Part shown: one piece after another, positions 9,444-18,271 of the stretch
How the letters are laid out: every line of letters starts with the position of its first letter
Numbering within the stretch: position 1 is the stretch's first letter
Assembly (NCBI GenBank): GCA_000733415.1
Contig: KL662191.1
Coordinates: 3,207,449-3,271,448 of the forward strand
Reading direction: 5' to 3'
Origin: [Leptolyngbya] sp. JSC-1
Lineage (GTDB): Bacteria > Cyanobacteriota > Cyanobacteriia > Elainellales > Elainellaceae
Length of the DNA stretch: 64,000 nucleotides
The notes under the pieces: generated by a model
Told to the model about the DNA's origin: nothing
What the model saw: only the letters and a program-made list of their open reading frames with translations
Databases searched by the model: none
Translations under genes and position numbers: made by a program

Positions 9444-10142
9444 ATGCAAGTTGATAAAGTCACGCTACAAGAGCCGATCCTGAGAATCGAAAACCTGAAT
9501 TTATATCTGGGGCGACGATCCCTGCGGCGACAAATTCTGTTTGATATCAATTTAGAGCTACAGCCCGGCGAAATTGTAATCATGACTGGACCGTCAGGGG
9601 CTGGAAAAACCAGTTTGCTGACGTTAATTGGCGGCCTGAGAACTGTGCGAGAAGGTAGCTTGCAGCTAATGGGCCAAGAGTTGGCTGGCGCTTCATCTCA
9701 AAAGCTGGTCAAGATTCGTCGCCAGATTGGTTACATTTTTCAGGGCCACAATTTGCTGCCGTTTCTCACCGCTCGTCAAAATGTGCAAATGCCGTTTGAG
9801 CTGTACCGGATCCCGTCTAGGCTAGCTCGTAAAGAGACCGAAGCGATGCTGCAAGCCGTCAAGCTGGGCGATCGGATGAACTACTATCCGCAGCAGTTAT
9901 CGATTGGGCAAAAGCAGCGGGTTGCCATTGCGCGTGCACTTGTTACCCAGCCTCGCTTGATCCTAGCTGACGAACCCACCGCCTCTCTCGACAGTAAAAC
10001 GGGGCGAGATGTGATCGAACTGATGCAGCGTTTAGCCAAAGATCAGGGTTCAGCAGTCCTGATGGTAACTCACGACAATCGTATCCTCGACATTGCTGAC
10101 CGTATCATCTCGATGGAAGACGGGCGATTATTAAGTCAGTGA
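9444..10142 (+). CDS. devA: DevA-family ABC exporter ATPase
   Basis: ATPase that drives the DevBC exporter. The 232 residues contain Walker A (GPSGAGKT), the Q-loop (FQGHNLLPFLT), Walker B with catalytic Glu (LILADEPTASLD) and the switch His (VTHDNR). The signature motif reads LSIGQKQRVAIARAL: the usual LSGGQ has Ile in place of the first Gly. That change is tolerated in some ABC ATPases but is worth noting. The gene starts 9 nt after devC, so translation is probably coupled. It converges with the ubiB-like gene, whose stop is 23 nt away. Confidence 0.9.
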   Translation: MQVDKVTLQEPILRIENLNLYLGRRSLRRQILFDINLELQPGEIVIMTGPSGAGKTSLLTLIGGLRTVREGSLQLMGQELAGASSQKLVKIRRQIGYIFQGHNLLPFLTARQNVQMPFELYRIPSRLARKETEAMLQAVKLGDRMNYYPQQLSIGQKQRVAIARALVTQPRLILADEPTASLDSKTGRDVIELMQRLAKDQGSAVLMVTHDNRILDIADRIISMEDGRLLSQ

Positions 10143-10165
10143 ACTCTGCAGACTGGAATATCGGT

Positions 10166-11830
10166 TCAGCGGTTACCAGAACGCAGAATCGTCACAATCA
10201 ACCACAGCCCCAACAGACTTGCTACGGCAAACAAAACATTGCTGACAATTTGTAATTGCGGCGTTTGTTGGCTAGCCGAAATAATTGCCGCACCGATAAT
10301 TAGTGCACCCACTACTGTGCTAAACGAACGGCGATTGGCGCCATCGTCTAAGGTTTTACGCAGAGCATGGAGATCCTGCAGCGCTAAATTAAGCGTCAAG
10401 GTTTCAGAGGTGAGGCGATTTAGTAAGAAACCTACCTGACGCGGCGAGTCAAGCGAAAGCTGCTTAAATTCCAGCGCGGTTCGCAAGGCGGTTTGGGCCA
10501 AGTTATTGCCGACCAGCTGCTGACGGAATAGATCGATCATCAAGGGACGCACTTCATCCATGATATTGATCGTCGGATCAAATTCCCGTCCGGCTCCCTC
10601 TAGATTGGCGAGGGATTTAGTCAGTAAACCGATGTTGCTAGGCCAGCGCAAGTTATTGCGGCGAGCAGCTTCGATAATCTGGCTAAATGCTTCACTGACA
10701 TTTACACTCGACAAATTCAGGTTATGATATCGCCGCAGCAATCGATCATAGTCAGCCTGCAATTGGGCCACATTGATCGGCTGGCTGATATCCATCGGCT
10801 CAGCTAACTGCAAGGTCAGTTGGGCACAGCGATCTGGATCAAAATCGACAATGGCCAGCACTAATTCCACCATGATCGACTGCATGCGGGGATTGAGAGT
10901 CCCCATCATGCCGCAGTCCAGAATGCCGAGCCGCCCATCCGTCAGATAAAACAAATTGCCGGGATGGGGATCTGCATGGAAAAAGCCATCCACTAGATAT
11001 TGCTGTAAAAATACTCGAAAGGCGAGCGAGGTAAAAGTATGTCTGGCGGACTGCTCGGCCTCGGTTTGTCCAGTTGCCAACTGAGATTTGAGAATCGGCA
11101 CGCCTTCAATCCACTCCAGCACCAAAATTTTGCGGTTTGACAAGTGGCGGTACACCTTGGGAATCACGATCTGCTTTGGATCAAACCAGCGGCTGGTGCT
11201 GAGATTTTGTCGGAGCCGCTCGGTGTAATTGGCTTCTTGAGTAAAGTCCAGTTCGTTGCGCAGCGAAGCGCTAAATTCATCGGCTAGATCCACCACGTTG
11301 TAGCGTTTGCCAAAGTCGGTAGCCGACAGCAGGCCAGCAATTTGCCGGAACAGAGCCATATCTTGTGCCACAACTGCCGCGATACCGGGTCGCTGCACTT
11401 TTACGGCTACCGGCTCGCCGTTTTTTAAAACGGCACGGTAGATCTGAGCAATGGAACCCGCCGCAATGGTCTCATGCTCAAAACTGGAAAATACTGTTTC
11501 GGGTGGCTCGCCGAGTTCCTGCCGCAGCGTCACCTCGATTGCATCCCAACCCACAGGTGCAACATTGGCCTGGAGATGGCTTAAAGCTTGAATATAAGCA
11601 GATGGCAATAGATCGGGGCGGGTGCTCAAAAGTTGCCCCAGCTTGACATACACCGGACCTAGATCGGTGAGAATGTTGCATAGAACTTCCGGGGCAGGCA
11701 ACTCTGGCTCATCGCTTTTGCCGAGCGTCAAAAGCTGGCGCATATAGTCCCAGCCGTGGCGAATGAAGACTTCAACGATCTCTCGTTGGCGAGCCGCAGA
11801 GCTAACAAGGGCAATCATGGGGGATTTCAT
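10166..11830 (-). CDS. UbiB/ABC1 atypical kinase (AarF family)
   Basis: Member of the ABC1/ADCK/UbiB kinase-like family, linked to quinone or lipid metabolism in membranes. The 554 residues hold the family KxGQ motif (VYVKLGQLLSTRPDLLP), the Ala-rich nucleotide loop (AAGSIAQIYRA), the catalytic segment FHADPHPGNLF and the metal-binding DCGMMG. Two hydrophobic helices near the C terminus (about 500-550) suggest membrane attachment. Cyanobacteria usually encode several paralogues, so a specific role such as plastoquinone or tocopherol control cannot be assigned. A second in-frame ATG lies at 11818; neither start has a strong ribosome site. It converges on devA. Confidence 0.85.
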   Translation of the reverse strand: MKSPMIALVSSAARQREIVEVFIRHGWDYMRQLLTLGKSDEPELPAPEVLCNILTDLGPVYVKLGQLLSTRPDLLPSAYIQALSHLQANVAPVGWDAIEVTLRQELGEPPETVFSSFEHETIAAGSIAQIYRAVLKNGEPVAVKVQRPGIAAVVAQDMALFRQIAGLLSATDFGKRYNVVDLADEFSASLRNELDFTQEANYTERLRQNLSTSRWFDPKQIVIPKVYRHLSNRKILVLEWIEGVPILKSQLATGQTEAEQSARHTFTSLAFRVFLQQYLVDGFFHADPHPGNLFYLTDGRLGILDCGMMGTLNPRMQSIMVELVLAIVDFDPDRCAQLTLQLAEPMDISQPINVAQLQADYDRLLRRYHNLNLSSVNVSEAFSQIIEAARRNNLRWPSNIGLLTKSLANLEGAGREFDPTINIMDEVRPLMIDLFRQQLVGNNLAQTALRTALEFKQLSLDSPRQVGFLLNRLTSETLTLNLALQDLHALRKTLDDGANRRSFSTVVGALIIGAAIISASQQTPQLQIVSNVLFAVASLLGLWLIVTILRSGNR

Positions 11831-12019
11831 GCACGAAGACCAAGACTTTGCTAGGAATACCCTAACAAATTTGGGCTACTCCGGTTCTGGATCAGGCACT
11901 GGAGCGAATCCGCGATTGCAGAACACAAAAAACTCAGCGGCTGCTCAAAACAAACCACTGAGTGACCCGGTTAAAGTTCGTGGAATTTTAGTTGGTGCTG
12001 TGGTTTAGAGCAGTGCCAA

Positions 12020-12625
12020 TTAATCAATAAAGCCCATCAGCACTTCGCTGTCATCAATCTCGTTAGATGCAATCGGACGGCCCCCCATCAAGAGGCTGGC
12101 TTCTAACAGTTTGGGGTCGCTGGCCACAATCGGACGACCGCCTGGCAGCGTCAGGTCATCTCGTACCACAATCTCGCTAGCAAAAATCGGACGATGGCCT
12201 GGAATCGAGTAATCCAGAACTCGCAGGTGGCTGGCCATAATCGGACGGTTATTCAAAATCGTGCCGAAAACCTCCATGTGGCTGGCAGCAATTGGCCGTA
12301 ACCCGGCTGAAGTGAAGGTTTCTGCGACTTGAATATCACCCGACTCAGTCCGCAGGGCCAAGCCGCGCTCTTCCCGTCCATTGGTCTCTGCCTCTGGCTT
12401 TTGGGCTAGCTCCATCTTGCCCGGTTTCGTTGCCGTATCACCGTTGCTCGTTGCCTTTTCTTGCTCAGCCATTGTTTCCTCCATTTCAACTGCTTCAACT
12501 GCCGTTTCAACTGCTGCTTCAGCTCTATTGCCGCCCGTCCTATCAACCGTCTTATCAACGCTTGGTTCCCCGCCTGCTTTAGCGGTTCGGCTTCTGCGGC
12601 TACTCCTCGCGCCATTTGCTGCCAT
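12020..12625 (-). CDS. Unknown protein with five RPI-x-A-S repeats
   Basis: No enzymatic function recognised. The N-terminal half (1-105) is charged, low in hydrophobic residues and probably disordered: basic at first, then Glu/Ala/Thr-rich. The C-terminal half carries five copies of an Arg-Pro-Ile-x-Ala-Ser box, with Arg at residues 110, 127, 145, 164 and 183 (spacing 17-19). They read RPIAAS, RPIMAS, RPIFAS, RPIVAS and a shortened RPIAS, usually preceded by Gly or Asn and separated by a hydrophobic strand-like segment. The pattern suggests a small repeat fold or a multivalent binding surface. Similar proteins occur in cyanobacteria as hypothetical proteins, as far as I recall. A later start at the METs near residues 48-52 is possible. 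Confidence 0.7.
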   Translation of the reverse strand: MAANGARSSRRSRTAKAGGEPSVDKTVDRTGGNRAEAAVETAVEAVEMEETMAEQEKATSNGDTATKPGKMELAQKPEAETNGREERGLALRTESGDIQVAETFTSAGLRPIAASHMEVFGTILNNRPIMASHLRVLDYSIPGHRPIFASEIVVRDDLTLPGGRPIVASDPKLLEASLLMGGRPIASNEIDDSEVLMGFID

Positions 12626-12984
12626 GTGCCACCAATCCTCAACCTTGCTTGCTGCTGACTCCTTTATCGGGCGGTTGGACCTGTTGTGCCATTAGTTGCG
12701 CTTAGAAGTACGATTCCACGATTTACTAAGGCAAAAACCCGATACTTAATACGCTCCTTTTGGTGATTTACCCCTCTAATTTCCCTTTAATTTGAAATTG
12801 ACTAGCTTGACTCGGACTAGTCCAGTCAAACTCATCTGATTAAAGTTCTTAGTTTTATTAAGCTTGATTGCTATTGATACTGAAACCCAACAGGATTGCA
12901 ACCTAGCTAAATTATACGGGCAAATCTCCCCAACTCTGACCCTGAGTATACTGGGGAACCAATAGGTATTTCTTAACTCTATGA
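12626..12984. other. Intergenic, no gene seen
   Basis: AT-rich 359-nt gap upstream of the RPI-repeat gene and downstream of psb32. It presumably holds the promoter of the repeat-protein gene. I see no hairpin with a T-run, no repeat and no small gene. Confidence 0.5.
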
Positions 12985-13734
12985 TTAGGATTGGATCGCT
13001 TGGTAGAGATAGTAGGTCGCCATTGGGATCACGGTAGCCAGCACCAGCAGCACAACGACTACAATCGTGGCGCTGCGGTCGTCGGTTTCCTCAGCTCGTG
13101 CAAAGGTCCCTTCCGTTTGCACCGTGTCGTCTACAACCGGAGGACCTGGATCGGGTTGGCCTGACAGAACTGCCACTAGCCGCTCGCTAGCATCTAGAAA
13201 CGCCTGATTGTACTTATTACCATCCCGTAGCGGCACCATCATAGTTTCCTGAGTCACACTTTCTGCCATCTGATCAGACAAGAGTGCTTTAACACCATCG
13301 CCTGTCTGGACTGCAATTGTGTTGGTGACATTGTCGAGGACTAGCAGCACCTGATTGGCTTGGTCTTCAGGCGTGGGAAACCATTTTTGAAACAGCTTTT
13401 GCGCAAAGGTTTCAATGGTTTCACCGTAATCAAGGCGGTGAATAGTGACAAACCGCACCTCTGCACCCGTTTGTTTAGCCAACTTGCCTAGCTCACCGCT
13501 AATCTGATTGCGCGTGACTCGACTCATCGTCTCGGCTTGGTCAATCACCCAAGTCGGCTCCCCAACTGCCACCTTTGGCATACTGTAAACTCCAGTGGCT
13601 CCGGCAGGGGGTGGGGTAAACACCCAGAGTTGGAAGGTCAAAAATAGTCCAAAAGCGAGGGTGGAAACGGCCCGTACCAGCGTTCTCCAACCTGCAAGCT
13701 GAGACAAGCACTTAACCATTGTCTGCATTTCCAT
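12985..13734 (-). CDS. psb32: TPM-domain protein, Psb32/TLP18.3-like
   Basis: Thylakoid protein of the TPM family; the Psb32 and plant TLP18.3 homologues help photosystem II turnover and repair. A hydrophobic signal/anchor (about 20-45, ending PPPAGATG) is followed by the TPM domain (VIDQAETMSRVTRNQISGEL... to about 195), a short linker and a C-terminal membrane helix (about 225-247). This is the usual architecture for a lumen-facing, C-terminally anchored protein. A TATAAT on the minus strand (13750-13755) lies only 16 nt before the first ATG, so translation may begin at the later Met (13719). The opposite-strand DUF3038 gene starts about 120 bp away. Confidence 0.8.
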   Translation of the reverse strand: MEMQTMVKCLSQLAGWRTLVRAVSTLAFGLFLTFQLWVFTPPPAGATGVYSMPKVAVGEPTWVIDQAETMSRVTRNQISGELGKLAKQTGAEVRFVTIHRLDYGETIETFAQKLFQKWFPTPEDQANQVLLVLDNVTNTIAVQTGDGVKALLSDQMAESVTQETMMVPLRDGNKYNQAFLDASERLVAVLSGQPDPGPPVVDDTVQTEGTFARAEETDDRSATIVVVVLLVLATVIPMATYYLYQAIQS

Positions 13735-13852
13735 ACTTTTCTTGACAGTATTATAAGGAGAAACTCGACTGAAATTGCTGTCGTCTTGGTCGTCTGGTTA
13801 CTAGAGTTGTAACAGCCTGCCCGTTTTCCGTCTAACCTCCTATCTTGGATCT

Positions 13853-14470
13853 ATGCCCTCCTCTGTGAAGCCTTCCGACGAACCGTCTGCCTGGGCCGAA
13901 CTGCCCCTAGCCCGTCAGCCCGATCCCAACCAGTTGGACAACATCAAAGCTCAGCTCGATCTGGTGCTGCTGGCGCTGGAGGCTTTGACGCAAATTAGCT
14001 CAGAGGCAATGTTACAGGCAGCAGCGGATTTGCAGCTCACCGATCTAGTGGCCGACCGGGTGGCCCTCTGGCGATTGCGGCAATCGAGTCCTTTGCGGCG
14101 AGGGCAGGGGCGCAAGCGGATGGATGTGGAGGAAGCGCGAGCGCTGGTGCTGATTATCTGCCATCTTGCCAAACAGCATCAGGAGCTAATCCGCCGAGCC
14201 GTTGCCCTGTTGGAGCAACTGACCGAACAAAACCGCGAGCCGTACCAGGCCGCCTTGCTGGGAGATTATCTGGATAACTTCACCAATGCCTATCAAGAAC
14301 GCATGGAAGCCGGTGGTTCTTCAAATCGGGCGGAGCAAAATCAACCCCCTTCGACCGATGAACTCAGCTACCTGGCTCTCAAACTCCTGATCGACCTGCT
14401 ATTTTACAGCGCTCCTGCGGGCAGCCGCCGCCTCTGGATGGCCCTGCTGGATCGCAGCCTCAATCAATAA
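13853..14470 (+). CDS. DUF3038-family protein
   Basis: Conserved cyanobacterial protein of unknown function, 205 residues, apparently soluble and largely helical with no signal peptide. The central part (about 25-110) is Leu/Ala-rich, followed by a basic stretch (RRGQGRKRMDVEEARALV) and a second helical block. It is placed in DUF3038 by overall resemblance and by its neighbour: the DUF4335 gene starts 17 nt downstream, and the two families are commonly adjacent in cyanobacteria. That suggests the two products work together. Confidence 0.75.
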   Translation: MPSSVKPSDEPSAWAELPLARQPDPNQLDNIKAQLDLVLLALEALTQISSEAMLQAAADLQLTDLVADRVALWRLRQSSPLRRGQGRKRMDVEEARALVLIICHLAKQHQELIRRAVALLEQLTEQNREPYQAALLGDYLDNFTNAYQERMEAGGSSNRAEQNQPPSTDELSYLALKLLIDLLFYSAPAGSRRLWMALLDRSLNQ

Positions 14471-14487
14471 CCTTTCGGATTGGTCCT

Positions 14488-15915
14488 ATGCCTACTGCTG
14501 TTCTGCGGCGATACACGCCCCCAACTTGCACGCTAGAAATTGCGGCAGCCCGCTCGGCCCTGTCCCGCTGGACCGAACTGACTGGCGGTCAAAAAAATCG
14601 GTCCTACAGCCAGAACAATCGGACAGTGCTGAAGGATCTGCGCTTCCACCTTAGCTTTGACGACCCAAAACTACCGCCAGAGCACCAGGTAACCGTCAGC
14701 GGTAACCAAACCCAACTTGAGGCGCTGTATGAGGTTGTGTCTACCTATGTGCAATCGCTGCTGGCAACGGCTCCAGAGCAGATACCCTGGGAAACATCGC
14801 TGCGGCGGACTGAGCCAACCAATGAACTGACAGGTGAGCCGACTGCGACTCTGAACCAGCCCGTGGCAACTACTCCAGAACAGATGGGCATTGCGCTCCA
14901 ACCCACAGGCTTGCTTTCCCACGACCTGAAGTTGGGCAGCTTGGCGACCGAGGAGTCGGGGCCAGTCGTGCATCTCACGACCCTCCAGCTATTTGATCTG
15001 GCCAATGCACTGGAAGCCTACAATGCTGAAACCCTTACCTTACCTACCTCGCAGCGTCCAGCTTGGCTGAAGGTTCCTCAGGGCTGGGCCAGCATTGCGG
15101 CAGTGTCGGTATTGGCTTTGGCGGCAACGGGAGGCATTGCCAAATTTGTAATCGATGTGTCGCGGCCTACCCAAACGGCCTCTGCCCCCCGCGAACGGCA
15201 GGTCGATTCTGAACTCAACTCCGATCTATTTCCAACGCTTTCCCCACCCCCGGTGGAAGCCTCTCCCTCAATCACGCTCCAGCCCCTGCCGCCGCCGCCA
15301 CCCTCTGGCCCCCCTCAATCTAGCAGTCCCGGTTTGCCACCCGTGGGAGTTACCCAAGCCCCCCCAGCTCCGGCTCCGGCCCCGGCTCCCGCTTCCGATC
15401 CATCTGGCCAACAGCAGGTGACGGTGATTCCCGACCCCAATAGCATCGCGTCGGCTCCGTCCCAGTCCTTGGCGGAAGCAGGTACCCAGGCAGAACCACA
15501 AACCGGCAATAGTGCGCCGCCGCGTTTAACCGGAACGGAAGAGGCTCCCGAAACGGCCAGCCGTGCCCTTGCCCCCAGTAGTACCAGTCCAGACAGCCGC
15601 AATACCACGACTAGCAGCACTGCCTTTGACACCATCCCGCAAGTGGCTGAAATTCGCAGCTATTTCCAGCAGAGCTGGCAGCCCCCGGAGGGCTTGACTC
15701 AGACGCTGGAATACCGACTTTTGCTGAATGCAAACGGCTCTCTGCAACGCATCGTACCGCTGGGCCAAGCTTCTGAAAATTACCTGGACCGCACTAATAT
15801 GCCGCTGATGGGCGAACCGTTTGTATCTCCGACGGGGGATGGTTCCACGCCTCAGATTCGCCTCGTGCTCAAGCCAAACGGCACCGTACAATCGTTTTTA
15901 GAGTATGCCAACTGA
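14488..15915 (+). CDS. DUF4335-family membrane protein with Pro-rich linker
   Basis: Function unknown. The N-terminal 190 residues are the conserved DUF4335-like domain (PTAVLRRYTPPTCTLEI...). One membrane helix follows (about 200-224), then a low-complexity Pro/Ala/Ser region (about 235-345, including PAPAPAPAPA), and a compact C-terminal domain (about 385-475) with LEYRLLLNANGSLQRIVPLG. The order cytoplasmic domain, single helix, Pro-rich spacer, small C-terminal domain recalls energy transducers of the TonB type, although I see no clear TonB signature. It is translated just after the DUF3038 gene and probably shares its transcript. Confidence 0.75.
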   Translation: MPTAVLRRYTPPTCTLEIAAARSALSRWTELTGGQKNRSYSQNNRTVLKDLRFHLSFDDPKLPPEHQVTVSGNQTQLEALYEVVSTYVQSLLATAPEQIPWETSLRRTEPTNELTGEPTATLNQPVATTPEQMGIALQPTGLLSHDLKLGSLATEESGPVVHLTTLQLFDLANALEAYNAETLTLPTSQRPAWLKVPQGWASIAAVSVLALAATGGIAKFVIDVSRPTQTASAPRERQVDSELNSDLFPTLSPPPVEASPSITLQPLPPPPPSGPPQSSSPGLPPVGVTQAPPAPAPAPAPASDPSGQQQVTVIPDPNSIASAPSQSLAEAGTQAEPQTGNSAPPRLTGTEEAPETASRALAPSSTSPDSRNTTTSSTAFDTIPQVAEIRSYFQQSWQPPEGLTQTLEYRLLLNANGSLQRIVPLGQASENYLDRTNMPLMGEPFVSPTGDGSTPQIRLVLKPNGTVQSFLEYAN

Positions 15916-15977
15916 TTTTTCTGGCTAACGTTTTTTCTGACTAACGGTCAGTATCCTGAATTGGGAGAGAAGATTTT

Positions 15978-17459
15978 ATGGTAGCTGTAGACGCGGCATT
16001 GGGTAGTCAGGCGAATTGGCGAGCGATTGCCCGCGAGTTTGAGCAGGTGGTAGACAAAAACAACGTGGTGCAGCGGCGAGAAGAACTGCTGGTATATGAG
16101 TGCGACGGGTTGACCAGCTACCGTCAGCGTCCGGCAATGGTGGTATTGCCCCGCACCACCGAGCAGGTGTCAGATATCGTGAAAATTTGCAACCGCCATC
16201 AGGTACCGTTCATTGCGCGGGGATCTGGCACCGGCCTTTCGGGCGGAGCATTGCCAGTCGAGAACTGTGTCCTGATCGTCACCGCCTTGATGAAGCAGAT
16301 CCTGGAGATTGACCTGGAAAATCAGCGGGTGGTGGTGCAGCCCGGTGTGATCAACAACTGGGTGACGCAGGCGGTGAGCGGAGCCGGATTTTACTACGCC
16401 CCCGACCCCTCCAGCCAGATCATTTGTTCGATTGGCGGCAACGTGGCCGAAAATTCCGGTGGTGTGCACTGTCTCAAGTACGGTGTGACGACGAATCATG
16501 TGCTGGGGCTAAAGCTAGTTTTGCCCGATGGCTCAATCGTCGATGTAGGCAGCAAGATTCCGGAAATGCCGGGATATGACCTAACCGGACTGTTTGTTGG
16601 CTCGGAAGGCACCTTAGGCATTGCCACCGAGATTACGCTGCGGATCCTCAAAACAGCAGAATCGATTCATGTGCTGCTGGCAGATTTTACCAGCATTGAG
16701 GCGGCTGGACAAACGGTATCCGACATTATTGGCGCTGGCATCATTCCGGGCGGTATGGAAATGATGGATAACTTCAGCATCAATGCCGTAGAAGACGTGG
16801 TGGCAACGAACTGCTATCCCCGCGATGCCACAGCAATTTTGCTAATCGAGCTGGATGGGTTAGCGGTGGAAGTCGAGGTGAATAGTCAACGAGTAGCTGC
16901 TATCTGCCGTCAGAATGGTGCTCGCAACATCACGGTTGCCACTGATCCGCAAGAGCGCTTCACCCTCTGGAAGGGCCGCAAGGCTGCTTTCGCGGCAATG
17001 GGAAAAATTAGCCCCGACTATTACGTCCAGGATGGGGTAATTCCCCGCACCAAGTTGCCCTATGTGCTGCGCCAAATTGAAGCCCTGAGCGAAAAGCACG
17101 GCTACCGTGTCGCCAATGTGTTTCATGCTGGAGACGGCAACCTGCATCCTTTGATTTTGTTTAACAACGCCATTCCCGGTCAGCTAGAGCAGGTCGAAGC
17201 ATTGGGTGGCGATATTCTCAAGCTCTGTGTCGAGGTGGGCGGCAGTATTTCGGGAGAACACGGCATCGGAGCCGACAAGCGCTGCTACATGCCGGCAATG
17301 TTCAGTGAACCCGATCTAGAAACCATGCTGTGGGTACGGCAAGTCTTCAATCCGCAAGGGCTGGCCAACCCCGACAAAATCTTTCCTACGCCCCGTACCT
17401 GTGGGGAAGCAGCTCGCGCCAAAGCCCATGAGCAGTTCCCAAATCTAGAACGCTATTAG
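15978..17459 (+). CDS. glcD: Glycolate dehydrogenase subunit GlcD (FAD-linked)
   Basis: Oxidises glycolate to glyoxylate in photorespiratory carbon salvage. The 493 residues comprise a PCMH-type FAD-binding domain (about 50-230; GSGTGLSGGALP, PDPSSQIICSIGGNVAENSGG, GLFVGSEGTLGI) and a C-terminal FAD-oxidase domain with VFHAGDGNLHPLILF and SGEHGIGADKR. Length and motifs fit cyanobacterial GlcD; D-lactate dehydrogenases of the same family are the main alternative. It sits alone, 62 nt after the DUF4335 gene and convergent with the GNAT gene, whose stop is 4 nt away. Confidence 0.9.
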   Translation: MVAVDAALGSQANWRAIAREFEQVVDKNNVVQRREELLVYECDGLTSYRQRPAMVVLPRTTEQVSDIVKICNRHQVPFIARGSGTGLSGGALPVENCVLIVTALMKQILEIDLENQRVVVQPGVINNWVTQAVSGAGFYYAPDPSSQIICSIGGNVAENSGGVHCLKYGVTTNHVLGLKLVLPDGSIVDVGSKIPEMPGYDLTGLFVGSEGTLGIATEITLRILKTAESIHVLLADFTSIEAAGQTVSDIIGAGIIPGGMEMMDNFSINAVEDVVATNCYPRDATAILLIELDGLAVEVEVNSQRVAAICRQNGARNITVATDPQERFTLWKGRKAAFAAMGKISPDYYVQDGVIPRTKLPYVLRQIEALSEKHGYRVANVFHAGDGNLHPLILFNNAIPGQLEQVEALGGDILKLCVEVGGSISGEHGIGADKRCYMPAMFSEPDLETMLWVRQVFNPQGLANPDKIFPTPRTCGEAARAKAHEQFPNLERY

Positions 17460-17463
17460 CATG

Positions 17464-18099
17464 CTACAAACCATCCAACGATAGAGCTAGAACTCGCGAT
17501 CCAACCGCTTGACCCAATCGCAATGTTTTGGTTTCTATGACTTGAAAGCCCAGCGACTCATAGAGTTTTTGTGCTCTAGGGTTGTCGATGTCTACACTGA
17601 TGTAAACGTGACTCGCTTTGATCGTGGCCGCCTCCGCAATGCAGGATTGAAGTAATTGGGTACCAATGCCTTGCCCTCGGTAAGCTGTATCAACGGCCAG
17701 ATTAGCAATATACAAGGTACCGGGAGGATAGTCGTGCCGCACCAATCGATTCAGGATCAAGGTATCAGCGCATTGCAAACGCAGTTGCTGCCAGCGATTC
17801 AAGCAAGCCTGGTAATCGGCTGTCTCCTTGAGGACTTCGGCTGCTACCAGTGTGGCGACACCTAAAATCTGATTTCTCTGACCACCGGTTAGTTCACCGG
17901 CCTCGGCAACTCGTACATAGCGATGGCTAAACCGATTCTGGGAGCGCTGTACCAAATCAGTCAAGATAGGAATTGCCTTACCGCCGAACATTAACCCAAA
18001 CATAGGGGGAGCAGATTGGTAAATCAGGTTTGCCACCGGTTTAGGCTGGTGATCCGCAAGAGACATGGCAACGCAGTCAACGGGCAATGATGAAGACAT
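17464..18099 (-). CDS. GNAT-family N-acetyltransferase
   Basis: Probable acetyl-CoA-dependent acetyltransferase of unknown substrate. The C-terminal half shows the GNAT core: LYIANLAVDTAYRGQGIGTQLL (acetyl-CoA P-loop with RGQGIG) and the following helix, then DIDNPRAQKLYESLGFQV. The first 70 residues are less typical. A second start at Met12 (18066) is possible. It ends 4 nt from the glcD stop on the opposite strand and has no operon partner. Confidence 0.8.
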   Translation of the reverse strand: MSSSLPVDCVAMSLADHQPKPVANLIYQSAPPMFGLMFGGKAIPILTDLVQRSQNRFSHRYVRVAEAGELTGGQRNQILGVATLVAAEVLKETADYQACLNRWQQLRLQCADTLILNRLVRHDYPPGTLYIANLAVDTAYRGQGIGTQLLQSCIAEAATIKASHVYISVDIDNPRAQKLYESLGFQVIETKTLRLGQAVGSRVLALSLDGL

Positions 18100-18164
18100 C
18101 GATCTCGGAGTATCCTGAAGTTAATCCAGCATCCTGACTGAATGGAAGTTGAAAATTAAATTCG

Positions 18165-18211
18165 CTGTCGTGGGCGTCTTGCCCGCCGCAGGCCGGATGC
18201 TTGCCCTACGG
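18165..18211. repeat. GC-rich palindromic dispersed-repeat fragment
   Basis: The segment between the GNAT and GST genes is far more GC-rich than its surroundings and contains GGGC-GTCTT-GCCC followed by GCCGCAGGCCGGATGCTTGCCC, so it can fold into adjacent hairpins. It resembles the short GC-rich palindromic elements scattered in cyanobacterial intergenic DNA. Only one copy is in this window, so membership of a family is inferred. Confidence 0.45.
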
Positions 18212-18271
18212 AACTACCGGACCATTTTCTTAACTTTGCATATAGTCAGATAAATCAGAGCCTATTTAATT

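Noticed and set aside
11763..12008. 81-codon + strand frame overlapping the start of the UbiB-type gene
   Set aside because: Over a quarter lies antisense to the kinase gene, and the sequence (Gly/Ser/Thr-rich) has no protein-like features.
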